This document shows, in pieces, positions 34,525 through 43,011 of a DNA stretch of 64,000 nt. The notes beneath the pieces are model-generated. The model saw only the letters and a list, made by a program, of their open reading frames with translations. It was not told the origin of the DNA and ran no database searches. The first letter of the stretch is position 1; the number at the start of each line of letters is the position of its first letter. The DNA comes from Gemmiger sp. An87. Its GTDB lineage: Bacteria; Bacillota; Clostridia; Oscillospirales; Ruminococcaceae. The DNA is taken from positions 1 through 64,000 of the forward strand of contig NZ_NFHD01000002.1 of the NCBI RefSeq assembly GCF_002159185.1, in the 5' to 3' direction. The position numbers were made by a program, and so were the translations under genes.

Positions 34525-36138
34525 ATGATCTTGGATGCAAACGAACGGGAGCGGCTGGCCCGCCAGGCCCAGGAGCTGTTTTTGGCCGAGCCCGCCGACT
34601 ATGCTGCGGCGGTGCCCTCGCTGCGCCAGGCGGCGGCGCTGGGCGATGTGTGGTGCCTGTGCACCCTGGGCTGGTGCTGTGAATTCGGCAAGGGCACCGA
34701 GCTGGACCTGCCTCAGGCGGCCTGGCTTTACCGCCAGGCGGCGGACAAGGGCTACCCGCCCGCCCAGTGCAATCTGGCAGTGCTGCACATCACCGGCAAG
34801 GGCATGGCGCCGGACCCGGCCCAGGGCGCCTACTGGCTGGAAAAGGCCGCGGCGCAGGGCTTTGCCCGGGCTCAGTACCTGCTGGGCACACTGTATCAGG
34901 ACGGCCGGGGCGTGGAAAAGGATCAGAAGCGCGCCGCCCGCCTGTTTGGCGACGCGGCCTTTCAGGGCTACGCCGCCGCCCAGTTCAGCCTGGGCGTGTG
35001 CTACGAGCGGGGCCGGGGCGTGGAGCGCAACTTTGAGACCGCCCTGCACCAGTACCAGTTGGCGGCGGCCCAGGGGCACATTGCCGCGGTGTACAACGCG
35101 GGCTATTTTTACGAGATGGGCCTCGGCACCAAGCGGGACCCGGTGAAGGCTGCCCAGCTGTATGCCCAGGCCGCCGAGGCCGGGGATTCCGACGGCCAGT
35201 GCAGTCTGGCCTGGTGCTACGACACCGGCACCGGCGTGGAGAAGGACCCTCGCAAGGCGGTGGAGCTGTATCAGAAGGCGGTGGACCAGGGGCATCTGCG
35301 GGCCATGCACAATCTGGCCTGGTGCTACCGGATGGGCCAGCCCGGCGCGGACGGGCCGGACCGGAAGGAGAAGGCGGTGGAGCTGTTCCGCCGTGCGGCC
35401 AGTCAGGGCTATATGAGCTCGGTGTGCGATCTGGGCATCTGTTACCAGGAGGGCTGGGGTGTGCCCCAGGATCTGGACAAGGCGCTGGAGCTTTACCGGA
35501 AGGCGGCGGACCGGGGCCTGGCCAAGGCCATGAACTGCCTGGGCGAATGCTACTGGCGGGGCGAAGGGGTGGAGCAGAGCCTGCAAACCGCCCTGGAATG
35601 GTTTGAGAAGGGCGCGGCGGGCGGCAACCCGGAGGCCCAGTTCAACGCGGCCTGGTTTCTGGACGAGGGCCTGGCCGGTGAGGCGGACCACACCCGGGCG
35701 GTGAAATGGTATGAGGCGCTGCTCAAGCAGACCCTGCCCGAGCGGGAGTGCTGGCGCAACGGGGTGAACAACCTGGGCGAATGCTACCGCTACGGCCGGG
35801 GCGTGAAAAAGGATCTGGATATGGCGGAAAAGCTCTACCGTCTGGCGGGCCAGAGCGGCAACGACATGGCCTGGTTCAACCTGGGCGAGATGTACCACCA
35901 GGAAAAGGGCGATGCGGTGGCCGCAGCGGGCTATTACCGCATCGGCGTGGAAAAATGCACCGAGGGCGGCGACTGCGCCCTGGCGCTGGCCCTGCTGTAT
36001 GAGAGCGGGCAGGGTGTGGAGCAAAACGATGACAAGGCGGTGGAGCTGGCCCGACTGGCATTGAAGCGGGCCGGGGGTGACGAGCAGGTGATCCGGGATG
36101 CCACCGCCCTCTTGGACCGGCAGGGCGCGCAGCACTGA
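34525..36138 (+). CDS. Sel1-repeat (TPR-like) protein
   Basis: 537 residues made almost wholly of twelve or thirteen Sel1-like repeats of 36-40 residues with the consensus A-x-x-x-Y-x-x-A-A-x-x-G...A-x-x-x-L-G-x-x-Y-x-x-G-x-G-V. There is no signal peptide or membrane helix, so it should be a cytoplasmic scaffold. Repeats 7, 11 and 13 carry short insertions. Sel1 proteins mediate protein-protein contacts in signalling or envelope complexes; no partner is apparent here. AAGGAGAACCCAA precedes the start. Confidence 0.9.
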   Translation: MILDANERERLARQAQELFLAEPADYAAAVPSLRQAAALGDVWCLCTLGWCCEFGKGTELDLPQAAWLYRQAADKGYPPAQCNLAVLHITGKGMAPDPAQGAYWLEKAAAQGFARAQYLLGTLYQDGRGVEKDQKRAARLFGDAAFQGYAAAQFSLGVCYERGRGVERNFETALHQYQLAAAQGHIAAVYNAGYFYEMGLGTKRDPVKAAQLYAQAAEAGDSDGQCSLAWCYDTGTGVEKDPRKAVELYQKAVDQGHLRAMHNLAWCYRMGQPGADGPDRKEKAVELFRRAASQGYMSSVCDLGICYQEGWGVPQDLDKALELYRKAADRGLAKAMNCLGECYWRGEGVEQSLQTALEWFEKGAAGGNPEAQFNAAWFLDEGLAGEADHTRAVKWYEALLKQTLPERECWRNGVNNLGECYRYGRGVKKDLDMAEKLYRLAGQSGNDMAWFNLGEMYHQEKGDAVAAAGYYRIGVEKCTEGGDCALALALLYESGQGVEQNDDKAVELARLALKRAGGDEQVIRDATALLDRQGAQH

Positions 36139-36165
36139 GCGCCCGCCCAAAAAGGAGGAACGAGC

Positions 36166-36585
36166 ATGGACAAGGAAAAGCTGCTGGCATTTGCCCGCGC
36201 CCGGCTCAAGCCGGTGACCTGCCTGGACGAGATTCGGGTGCTGGCCTGTGAGCCGGGCCTGGCCCGGCTGCAGGCACCGGTGGGCGAGCAGGCACAAAAT
36301 GCCTTCGGCAACGCCCACGGCGGCTGGCTGTATACCCTGTGTGACAGCTGCAGCGGTCTGGCCGCCTGCGCGGGCGGCTATGCGCATGTGACGCTGCAGG
36401 CCAGCATGAACTATCTGGCAGCAGGCCGCCCCGGCGACCTGCTCACGGTGGAGGCGGTGAGCGAGCATTCCGGCCGCCGCACCCAGGTGAACCGGGTGAC
36501 CATCACCAACCAGGAGGGCAGGCTGCTGGCCACCGCCAGCTTCACCATGTACCGGCTGGATGACAAGATCCCCGGGCTGGGCTGA
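36166..36585 (+). CDS. PaaI-type hotdog-fold acyl-CoA thioesterase
   Basis: 139 residues with the hotdog signature: NAFGNAHGGWLYTLCDSCSGLAA (catalytic Asn and Asp area), then VTLQASMNYLAAGRPGDLLTVEAV and the terminal strand LLATASFTMYRL. Such enzymes hydrolyse aryl- or acyl-CoA thioesters. The substrate is not known. It is 27 bases from the Sel1 gene, with an AAAAAGGAGG site, and ends at a strong bidirectional hairpin. Confidence 0.87.
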   Translation: MDKEKLLAFARARLKPVTCLDEIRVLACEPGLARLQAPVGEQAQNAFGNAHGGWLYTLCDSCSGLAACAGGYAHVTLQASMNYLAAGRPGDLLTVEAVSEHSGRRTQVNRVTITNQEGRLLATASFTMYRLDDKIPGLG

Positions 36586-36606
36586 TCGGGTGGCCAAATG
36601 CAGACA

Positions 36607-36650
36607 AAACAGGAGGCGCGGACATTCGTCCGCGCCTCCTGTTTCTTTTT
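36607..36650. terminator. Bidirectional terminator between the thioesterase and dgoK genes
   Basis: A perfect 17-bp stem (AAACAGGAGGCGCGGAC at 36607-36623 with its complement at 36628-36644), loop ATTC, then CTTTTTG. Confidence 0.9.
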
Positions 36651-36668
36651 GTTTTGTCGTGGTCCGGT

Positions 36669-37667
36669 TCAGGCCTGCTCCAGAATGCGCAGAACCCCCT
36701 CGGCGGCCATGGGCAGGGCGCCGGGTTCCGGGGTGTAAAGATGCACGGCGGCAAACGCGCCGTCGGCCTGCAGCAGCTGGGCGATGGCCCGGCGCAGCGG
36801 GTCCTTGCCCGCAACCACCACTTCCGCCTCCGGCGGCACACACAGCGCCCGGGAGCCGCGAATGGCGGCCACATCGCTTTGCAGCACCGCACCCAGCAGA
36901 TAGTAGGCGATGGCCTGGGGCGGCTGGCCCGCAAACTGATTCAGAATACGCCCCGAGAAGCAGGCACGTCCAAGACCGGTGCGGGCGGCGGTGCGCCACC
37001 CTGCCAGCAGGGCCTGCTCATCGAACTGCTCCGGGTCGGCGAACTGGCGCTGCACCGCATCTGCCAGAATGGTGCCGGTGGTAATGGCGGCCAAAAGCTC
37101 GCCGCTGATGGAGGTCAGGCAGTCGGTGATCCGGCCCTCCCGGTCCACGCTCACAAACTTCATGTGGGAGCCGGGCAGCACCAGAAGATAGGGCTTGCCA
37201 GGGGCAAAATGACTCAGCAGAGCCATGACCTCCACCTCCTCGCCCCGCATGATGTCCATGGCTTCAAAATTGTTCCAGTCCACCGGAGCGCCGGAGTTTT
37301 TCACTCCGGGGATAAAGGCGATGGGCAAAGGGCAGATCTCGGGCATGGAGACGGATTGGATGGCGGCGGCCAGTTCGGCTGCGCCCGCGGGAGCGGTGCA
37401 GTGCGGGATCTCGCACAGACCCACATTGGAGGTGATCATGCCGCTGGCGGCCACTCCGCACACCTGGTCCCAGCCGATGCCCGCGCGGTCCAGCGCTTCG
37501 TCCAGGCACTGGCGCACTGCCTGTTTCAGGCGGTGGTTATCGCCGTCGATGGCACTCACCCGCACGCCGGTCTCGCTTTTTGCCTGAGCCAGCAGCGCGC
37601 CGTCCTTCAGTACCGTCACCCGGGTGTTGGTGGTGCCGGTGTCGATGGTGAGATAGACTCCGTTCAT
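36669..37667 (-). CDS. dgoK: 2-dehydro-3-deoxygalactonokinase
   Basis: 332 residues. The N-terminal ATP-site motif IDTGTTNTRVTVL and the segments GVAASGMITSNVGL, FIPGVKN, MRGEEVEVMALL, LPGSHMKFV and ISGELLAAI are those of DgoK. DgoK phosphorylates 2-keto-3-deoxygalactonate to KDPGal in the DeLey-Doudoroff pathway. The aldolase gene for the next step overlaps its start by four bases. Galactonate dehydratase and a transporter are not in the window. Confidence 0.9.
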   Translation of the reverse strand: MNGVYLTIDTGTTNTRVTVLKDGALLAQAKSETGVRVSAIDGDNHRLKQAVRQCLDEALDRAGIGWDQVCGVAASGMITSNVGLCEIPHCTAPAGAAELAAAIQSVSMPEICPLPIAFIPGVKNSGAPVDWNNFEAMDIMRGEEVEVMALLSHFAPGKPYLLVLPGSHMKFVSVDREGRITDCLTSISGELLAAITTGTILADAVQRQFADPEQFDEQALLAGWRTAARTGLGRACFSGRILNQFAGQPPQAIAYYLLGAVLQSDVAAIRGSRALCVPPEAEVVVAGKDPLRRAIAQLLQADGAFAAVHLYTPEPGALPMAAEGVLRILEQA

Positions 37668-38332
37668 TCTGCGCCCTCCTTCCCGGTGAGCTGGCTGGTG
37701 TAGCGCAGCGCCAGAGCGGTGAGCTCCTGCCAGCGGCCCGCCTCAATCAGATCCTTGCGGGCGATGGCAGAGCCGATGCCGGTGCCCACCACACAGGGCA
37801 GAGCCAGATATTCGGTGAGATTGGTTTCGTCCACTCCGCCCATGGTCAGCAGCGGCACCTGGCGGATGGGCGCGGTGATGGCCTTGATGTAGCCGGGGCC
37901 CAGGCATCCGGCGGGGAACAGCTTGACCAGAGCGGCACCTGCCTTCCAGGCGGCGGCAATTTCGCTGGGGGTCATGGCGCCGGGCACGATGGGTACATCC
38001 AGCACGCGGGCAGCGGCAATCACCTCCAGATCCAGGTTGGGGGTGAGCAGGTACTGCGCTCCGGCCTCCACTGCGGCGCGGGCCTGCTCAGGGCTCATCA
38101 CGGTGCCCGCGCCCACCAGCATATCGTCGCCCATGGCCTGCCGTACCTGGCGGATGGCGGCGGGGGTGTCGGTCAGACAGGTGGGGCTTGCCTGGTCGAA
38201 GGTGATCTCCAGCATGCGGATGCCTCCATCATACAGGGCCTTCGCGGCGGGCAGGATCTGCTCCGGTGCGATGCCGCGCACCGCCACCACAATCCGGTGT
38301 TTCTTCACGTGCTCCAAAAGATCCAACGGCAT
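37664..38332 (-). CDS. KDPG/KDPGal aldolase
   Basis: 222 residues of the KDPG aldolase (Eda/DgoA) family, which splits the 6-phosphate to pyruvate and glyceraldehyde-3-phosphate. Present are VVAVRGI (catalytic Glu replaced in the usual VxVxRG strand context), LEITFDQ, VGAGTVMSPEQARAAVEAGAQYLLTPN and the Schiff-base Lys in AALVKLFPAGCLGPGYI. The start at 38332 follows AAAGGAG by nine bases; the GTG at 38341 overlaps that site. It is the first gene of the aldolase-dgoK unit, so galactonate breakdown (DgoA) is more likely than Entner-Doudoroff. Confidence 0.9.
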   Translation of the reverse strand: MPLDLLEHVKKHRIVVAVRGIAPEQILPAAKALYDGGIRMLEITFDQASPTCLTDTPAAIRQVRQAMGDDMLVGAGTVMSPEQARAAVEAGAQYLLTPNLDLEVIAAARVLDVPIVPGAMTPSEIAAAWKAGAALVKLFPAGCLGPGYIKAITAPIRQVPLLTMGGVDETNLTEYLALPCVVGTGIGSAIARKDLIEAGRWQELTALALRYTSQLTGKEGAE

Positions 38333-38394
38333 GATGTTCACTCCTTTGTCTGCAAGTCCGGGTTTTGCCCGGAAAACGATGTATTGATGTTCCT

Positions 38395-38400
38395 ATTATA
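38395..38400 (-). promoter_or_regulatory. Extended -10 element for the aldolase-dgoK operon
   Basis: The reverse strand reads TGCTATAAT. The -35 region (TTCCGT, about 16 bases upstream) is weak. Confidence 0.5.
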
Positions 38401-38433
38401 GCACGTAGGTCGTATAACGGAACAAAAACGCAC

Positions 38434-38462
38434 AAAAAACCGGGGAAACTCCCCGGTTTTTT
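38434..38462 (-). terminator. Terminator of the recQ-fliB unit
   Basis: A 13-bp palindrome-like stem (AAAAAACCGGGGA with TCCCCGGTTTTTT, loop AAC) begins at the fliB-like stop codon. It is T-rich in both directions. Confidence 0.85.
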
Positions 38463-39616
38463 CAGAAAAAGCGCAGAAGAGCACCAATCACAAGGCTTGG
38501 CGCGGCCCAGTCCGCCTGCCAGAAGGCAGCGTTTACCGCATGCAGGTTGTCCGGGGCGTATTCCACCTCCCGGGAATAGGCCTTGGCAGCATTGATCCAA
38601 GAAGCTTGGAACGCGCCGTTTTCCTGCTCCGCCAGCAGGCCGAGGAGCAGCGCCGCAGTGATGGCATGCATTGCGCCGCACAGCGCGTCACCCTCGCAGG
38701 CAGCAGACAAAAAGTATCGATAGAGCATGTAGTGGGCCGCATTCGCCGCCGCCCGCTCCTGCTCCGGGCTTTCCCACAAGGGACGGGCCAGCCGCTGGGG
38801 CAGCACCTGCCGCAGTGCGGCCAGCCGCCCGGGCCAGTCGGCATGATTGGCCGGGAGGGTTTCCAGCAGCGCCAGCAGCGGGGCGAGAAATTCCGAAAGC
38901 GGGGCCTCGGGAATGGCCTCGGCCAGCTGCCGGGCCAGGTCCGGCCAGCGGTCCCGGCTGCCGTAGAATTCTGCCAGGCCAAAGGCAGCATCGGCGGTCA
39001 GCTGCTCGGTGGAGCAGCCCTGAGCTTCAGCCTGCTCCGGCGCGCCGTCCAGCCAGCTTTGCAGGTCCTGGGCCAGGCTGGCCAGCAGGGCAAGCCTGGC
39101 TGCCAGGGGCAATGCTTCCTCTCGCAGCAGAGCGAAGGCGGACTCGCGCACCGCCCGAAGCCCGGCCAGCAGCTCCGGGTCGGGGCCGTCGGGGTCCGAT
39201 GCTTCCGCAATGTCCCGGCTGGTCAGCCGGGGCGGGGCAGAGAAGAGAATCAGCCGGGCGGCTTCCTCGCAGCTCAGGCCCAGACCGCTCTCCTTTTCCT
39301 CCCCGAACCAGTTGTGAAAGCGGGGATGCTGGTCGCAGATGGTGCAGAGGTGGCTTTCCCCCAGCTGGCGGTAGATATCGCACAGGTTTTCCTCGTTCAA
39401 AAAAGGGCAGCGGCCCGACCCGGTCAGGGCAAAATAGGGCGGGTCGCCGGGCCGGATGGCCGCCCGCAGCCGGTCGCCGAAGGCACCGGGCTGGGACTGG
39501 TAATCCGCCAGCGCAGCCGGGTCGATGCCGATTTCCCAGCCGATGCAGCAGTTGTCGGTGCAGCGGGAGGCAATGCACCGGAACCGGTCGTAATAGTCAG
39601 GTACGGTGAGCCGCAT
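38462..39616 (-). CDS. FliB-like flagellin lysine N-methylase family protein
   Basis: 384 residues. The Cys-rich N-terminal half (CIASRCTDNCCIGWEIGID, GRCPFL, LCDIYR, HLCTICDQHPR) is typical of the FliB/YkgJ cluster-binding family; the helical C-terminal half is poorly conserved. FliB in Salmonella methylates flagellin lysines. No flagellar gene is present here, so the substrate may be another protein. It starts six bases after recQ ends, with GGAG inside the recQ tail. Confidence 0.8.
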   Translation of the reverse strand: MRLTVPDYYDRFRCIASRCTDNCCIGWEIGIDPAALADYQSQPGAFGDRLRAAIRPGDPPYFALTGSGRCPFLNEENLCDIYRQLGESHLCTICDQHPRFHNWFGEEKESGLGLSCEEAARLILFSAPPRLTSRDIAEASDPDGPDPELLAGLRAVRESAFALLREEALPLAARLALLASLAQDLQSWLDGAPEQAEAQGCSTEQLTADAAFGLAEFYGSRDRWPDLARQLAEAIPEAPLSEFLAPLLALLETLPANHADWPGRLAALRQVLPQRLARPLWESPEQERAAANAAHYMLYRYFLSAACEGDALCGAMHAITAALLLGLLAEQENGAFQASWINAAKAYSREVEYAPDNLHAVNAAFWQADWAAPSLVIGALLRFF

Positions 39617-39622
39617 GACAGA

Positions 39623-41164
39623 TCACTCCTTTTCAAAGGTGTTCAGCAGAGCAAGGAACTCCTCGCCGTACTGCTCGCACTTGCGCACGCCCACGCCAGG
39701 CACCTCCAGCAGCTGCTCCCGGGTCTTGGGCAGATGGGCGCACATAGCACGCAGGGTGGCGTCGGTGAAGACCACGAAGGCGGGCACGCCCGCCTGCCGG
39801 GCCAGCTTGAGCCGAAGGTCCTTCAGCTGCTGCAGATGGTCCGTGTTCAGGTCCTTTTCCTCGATGGCCTTCAGCTTGGCTGCGTTCTTGGCTGCCAGCT
39901 TCACCACCGAGGCTCGCTGCGCCTCGGGGCGGCAGACCGAGCAGGCCCCGCAGCCGTCCCGGCCGGTGCGCTGGCCGAAGTATTTTAAAATCTCGCCACG
40001 CAGGCAGTAGCGGCTGTGGCAGTAAAAGGTCATCTGACGCAGCCGGTCCTTCTGGCGCAGGATCTGGGTCTCCACCTCCTCCGGGCTGGCCCCGGCGGCG
40101 GGCTCGCTGTTGTCGATGAGAAAGTTTCCGGTGCGCACGTCCCCGGCGGAATAGAGCAGGATGCAGTCCGCGTCCTGACCGTCCCGTCCGGCGCGGCCTG
40201 CCTCCTGGTAGTAGCTCTCCAGGTCCAGGGGCATGTTATAGTGAATGACAAAGTTCACGTTGGATTTGTCGATGCCCATGCCGAAGGCGTTGGTGGCCAC
40301 CATCACCCGCACCTGGTCAAACAGAAAGGACTCCTGGCTGCGCTGGCGCTCCTCCGGCGCCATGCCCGCGTGGTAGCGGGCGGCGGCAATGTTCTGGCCG
40401 ATGAGCTTTTCATACACCTCGTCCACCTTTTTGCGGGTGGAGCAGTACACGATGCCGGTGGCCTGGGGGTGGTCGTTCAGGTAGGCCAGCAGACAGGGGA
40501 ACTTCTCCCGCTCCTCCATCCGCTGTACCTCGAAGAACAGGTTGGGCCGGTCGAAGCCGGTGGTCAGCTCCAGAGGCTGGCGCAGGGCCAGCAGCTGACG
40601 GATGTCGTCCTTTACCCGCTGGGTGGCGGTGGCGGTGAAGGCACCCAGCGGCGGGCGCTGGTTCAGCTGGTCCGCAAACTGGCGAATCTGCAGATAGCTG
40701 GGCCGGAAGTCCTGCCCCCATTGGGAGACGCAGTGAGCCTCGTCCACGCAGAGCAGCGAGATCTGCACGCTGTGGGAAAACCGCAGAAAGCCCGGAGTCA
40801 AAAGCCGCTCCGGGGCCACATACACGATCTTGTACATGCCGTCGCAGGCGTTGGCCAGCGCCTTGCGGCACTGGTTCTCGGTGAGGGAGGAGTTGATGTA
40901 CGCCGCCCGCACGCCCATCTGGATCAGCGCCTGCACCTGGTCCTGCATCAGGCTGATCAGCGGGCTGACCACCACGGTGATGCCGGGCAGCAGCAAGGCC
41001 GGCAGCTGATAGCAGATGGATTTGCCCGCGCCGGTGGGCATGACCGCCAGCACGTCCTGCCCGGCGAGCAGGGCGTCCACCACCTCCTGCTGGCCGGGGC
41101 GGAAGGCGTCGTAGCCGAAAATATCCTTCAATGTCCGGTGGACCCGGACTTGATCCTGATTCAT
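39623..41164 (-). CDS. recQ: ATP-dependent DNA helicase RecQ
   Basis: 513 residues. Helicase motifs are complete: FRPGQQEVVDALLAGQDVLAVMPTGAGKSICYQ split across 0 and I, DEAH in CVDEAHCVSQWG, TATA in FTATAT, and QEAGRAGRDGQ for motif VI. A four-Cys zinc region follows (CHSRYCLRGEIL...CGACSVC), and a shortened HRDC domain ends the protein (VFTDATLRAMCAHLPKTREQLLEVPG). The RQC winged helix is reduced compared with E. coli RecQ (about 610 residues). RecQ works in recombination repair and fork restart. Confidence 0.93.
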   Translation of the reverse strand: MNQDQVRVHRTLKDIFGYDAFRPGQQEVVDALLAGQDVLAVMPTGAGKSICYQLPALLLPGITVVVSPLISLMQDQVQALIQMGVRAAYINSSLTENQCRKALANACDGMYKIVYVAPERLLTPGFLRFSHSVQISLLCVDEAHCVSQWGQDFRPSYLQIRQFADQLNQRPPLGAFTATATQRVKDDIRQLLALRQPLELTTGFDRPNLFFEVQRMEEREKFPCLLAYLNDHPQATGIVYCSTRKKVDEVYEKLIGQNIAAARYHAGMAPEERQRSQESFLFDQVRVMVATNAFGMGIDKSNVNFVIHYNMPLDLESYYQEAGRAGRDGQDADCILLYSAGDVRTGNFLIDNSEPAAGASPEEVETQILRQKDRLRQMTFYCHSRYCLRGEILKYFGQRTGRDGCGACSVCRPEAQRASVVKLAAKNAAKLKAIEEKDLNTDHLQQLKDLRLKLARQAGVPAFVVFTDATLRAMCAHLPKTREQLLEVPGVGVRKCEQYGEEFLALLNTFEKE

Positions 41165-41206
41165 GAAAACACCTCAGTCGGGGATGGGATAAAACGTTCG
41201 GAATCT

Positions 41207-41212
41207 ATTATA
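41207..41212 (-). promoter_or_regulatory. Extended -10 element of recQ
   Basis: The reverse strand reads TGCTATAAT about 45 bases before the recQ start. The -35 box is indistinct. Confidence 0.45.
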
Positions 41213-41233
41213 GCAGATTTTGCCCCGGACAGG

Positions 41234-41281
41234 GAAAAACACAGCAGAGGGCCGCGGGATGATTCCGCGGCCCTCTGCTGT
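41234..41281 (-). terminator. Terminator of the small membrane protein gene
   Basis: A 17-bp stem (ACAGCAGAGGGCCGCGG at 41241-41257 with its complement at 41265-41281) is followed by GTTTTTCCC on the reverse strand. Confidence 0.85.
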
Positions 41282-41326
41282 GTTCGTATGAAATGGGGAG
41301 AAAAACGCTCAGAGAAATGCCCTGAC

Positions 41327-41653
41327 TCAGTTCAGGCTGGCCCAGTCCCGGCGCAGGAACAGCCAGGTGATCACGGGAACCAGCAGGCTGCCTACCAGGG
41401 ACATGATGATGGACACCAGCAGGCCCGGCTGGCCCAGGCTGCCCAGTACAGCCACAAAGAAGGAAACCACATAGCAGCAGCACATCAGGGTGAAGCCCGC
41501 CTTCTTTTTGGCAAACAGCACCATGCACAGGCCGGCCAGGGAAACGATGGCCACGATCACAGAGGGCCAGCGGCCGAAGCAGGCGTTCATCACGGTGGTG
41601 GCGGCGCAGAGCACCAGAGCAAACCAGAGCCAGATCTTGGTGGAAGTTTTCAT
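41327..41653 (-). CDS. Small four-helix membrane protein, unknown
   Basis: 108 residues with four hydrophobic segments (about 6-24, 28-45, 50-70, 78-98). Short lysines (FAKKKAG) lie between helices two and three, consistent with an inside-in topology. There is no recognised family. The start at 41653 follows AAAAGGAGAATGTAAC. It has its own promoter and terminator, so it is not part of the pilus operon. Confidence 0.7.
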   Translation of the reverse strand: MKTSTKIWLWFALVLCAATTVMNACFGRWPSVIVAIVSLAGLCMVLFAKKKAGFTLMCCCYVVSFFVAVLGSLGQPGLLVSIIMSLVGSLLVPVITWLFLRRDWASLN

Positions 41654-41752
41654 GTTACATTCTCCTTTTCTTATGCAGGGCCCCGGTGCGGGGCCGGTAT
41701 CGGGCACGGCGTGGGGAAAGTCCGCCGTGCGGTTGATTTATCTGACATAGTC

Positions 41753-41781
41753 AGTATATTCCGAATATCTGATAAAGTCAA
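41753..41781 (-). promoter_or_regulatory. Sigma-A promoter of the small membrane protein gene
   Basis: On the reverse strand TTGACT (41776-41781) and TATACT (41753-41758) are 17 bases apart. Confidence 0.65.
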
Positions 41782-41839
41782 TTAAATTTCCGAAAAAGAG
41801 CCGATGAAACCACCGGTGCGGACGATCGTACAAAAATGG

Positions 41840-41872
41840 CGCAAAAAAGCCCCATTCCCGAAGAAATGGGGC
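41840..41872 (-). terminator. Terminator of the pilus operon
   Basis: GCCCCATT (41849-41856) pairs with AATGGGGC (41865-41872). The reverse strand continues TTTTTTGCGCC. It lies 15 bases after the pilT stop. Confidence 0.85.
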
Positions 41873-41886
41873 GAAGAATCAAAGGA

Positions 41887-42957
41887 TTACAGCATGGACA
41901 GCGCCGCCAGGCGTTTTTCCATGGCTTCGTAGTAGATGGAGTGGGTAAGGGCAGTGTCGCGGGTGATGCGGCCCTGCTGGTACAGGCGCAGCAGGCTGGT
42001 ATCCATGGTGCACATGCCCTCGGCGACGCCGGACTGGATGGCCGCGTCCAGCTGGTGGGACTTGGCCTCGCGGATCATGTTCTTGATGGCGGGGTTGGTG
42101 TACATCACCTCAAAGGCCACGGTCTGGCCGCCGTCCACCGTGGGCACCAGCTGCTGGCTGATGACCGCCTGCAGCACCATGGACAGCTGGATGCGCACCT
42201 GCTGCTGCTGGCTGGCGGGGAAGGAGTCCACAATGCGGTCCACCGTGCTGGCCGCGCCGGTGGTGTGGAGGGTGGAGAAGAGCAGCTGACCGGTTTCAGC
42301 GGCGGTCATGGCAACCTCGATGGTTTCGTGGTCCCGCATCTCGCCCAGCAGAATCACATCCGGGCTTTCCCGCAGGGCGCTGCGCAGCGCCCGCACATAG
42401 CTGGAGCTGTCGCTGCCGATCTCCCGCTGGGTCACGATGCACTTCTGGTGCCGGTGGATGAATTCGATGGGGTCCTCCATGGTGATGATGTGAGCTTCCC
42501 GGCTGCGGTTGATGGAGTCGATCAGGCAGGCCAGGGTGGTGGATTTGCCGCTGCCTGCGGGCCCGGTGACCAGCACCAGCCCCTTGAGTTTTTTGGCGGC
42601 GGCCATCACCTGATCGGGGATGCCCAGGGCCTGGGGGTCGGGCAGGCCGAACTGAATCACCCGCAGCACCACCGCAAGGCTGCCGCGCTGATGCAGCACG
42701 TTGGCCCGGAAACGGCCCAAGTGGGGAATGGCAAAGGAAAAGTCATCGTCCGCGTCCTCGGCGGCGCAGCGGCTCATGCTTCGGCCGCACAAGGCGTAGA
42801 TGCCCTCCACCAGATGAGCGGTGTCGGCGGGGGTGAGCATTTCGCCCTCCCGCAGCTGGCGGCCGTTGATCTTATAGGTCAGCGGCAGGCCGGCAATGAT
42901 AAAGATATCCGAGGCCCGCACCTCGATGGCACGGTGCAGAACGGTTTCCATCTCCAT
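41887..42957 (-). CDS. pilT: Type IV pilus retraction ATPase PilT-like
   Basis: 356 residues. N-terminal PAS-like half (ASDIFIIAGLPLTYKING), then the secretion ATPase: Walker A GPAGSGKST near 132-140, Asp box MEDPIEF, Walker B VILLGEMRD and the His box FSTLHTTGA. RALRESPDVILLGEMRD and the short N terminus point to PilT rather than the assembly ATPase PilB. ATG 42957 lies nine bases from GGAGG and is preferred to ATG 42963, only three bases away. It is the last gene of the pilus operon; no PilB is in the window. Confidence 0.92.
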   Translation of the reverse strand: MEMETVLHRAIEVRASDIFIIAGLPLTYKINGRQLREGEMLTPADTAHLVEGIYALCGRSMSRCAAEDADDDFSFAIPHLGRFRANVLHQRGSLAVVLRVIQFGLPDPQALGIPDQVMAAAKKLKGLVLVTGPAGSGKSTTLACLIDSINRSREAHIITMEDPIEFIHRHQKCIVTQREIGSDSSSYVRALRSALRESPDVILLGEMRDHETIEVAMTAAETGQLLFSTLHTTGAASTVDRIVDSFPASQQQQVRIQLSMVLQAVISQQLVPTVDGGQTVAFEVMYTNPAIKNMIREAKSHQLDAAIQSGVAEGMCTMDTSLLRLYQQGRITRDTALTHSIYYEAMEKRLAALSML

Positions 42958-43011
42958 AAACATAAACCTCCTGTTTCAGCCGGAGCAGATAACAAATAGG
43001 AAAGAGGACGG

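Noticed and set aside
31993-36999. An uninterrupted reverse-strand reading frame of 1,668 codons opposite five forward genes.
   Set aside because: It mirrors strongly supported genes (TPI, LarA, TSUP, Sel1, thioesterase). Its His/Gln/Ala/Gly-rich composition is what GC-rich antisense frames give. It has no ribosome site or domain.
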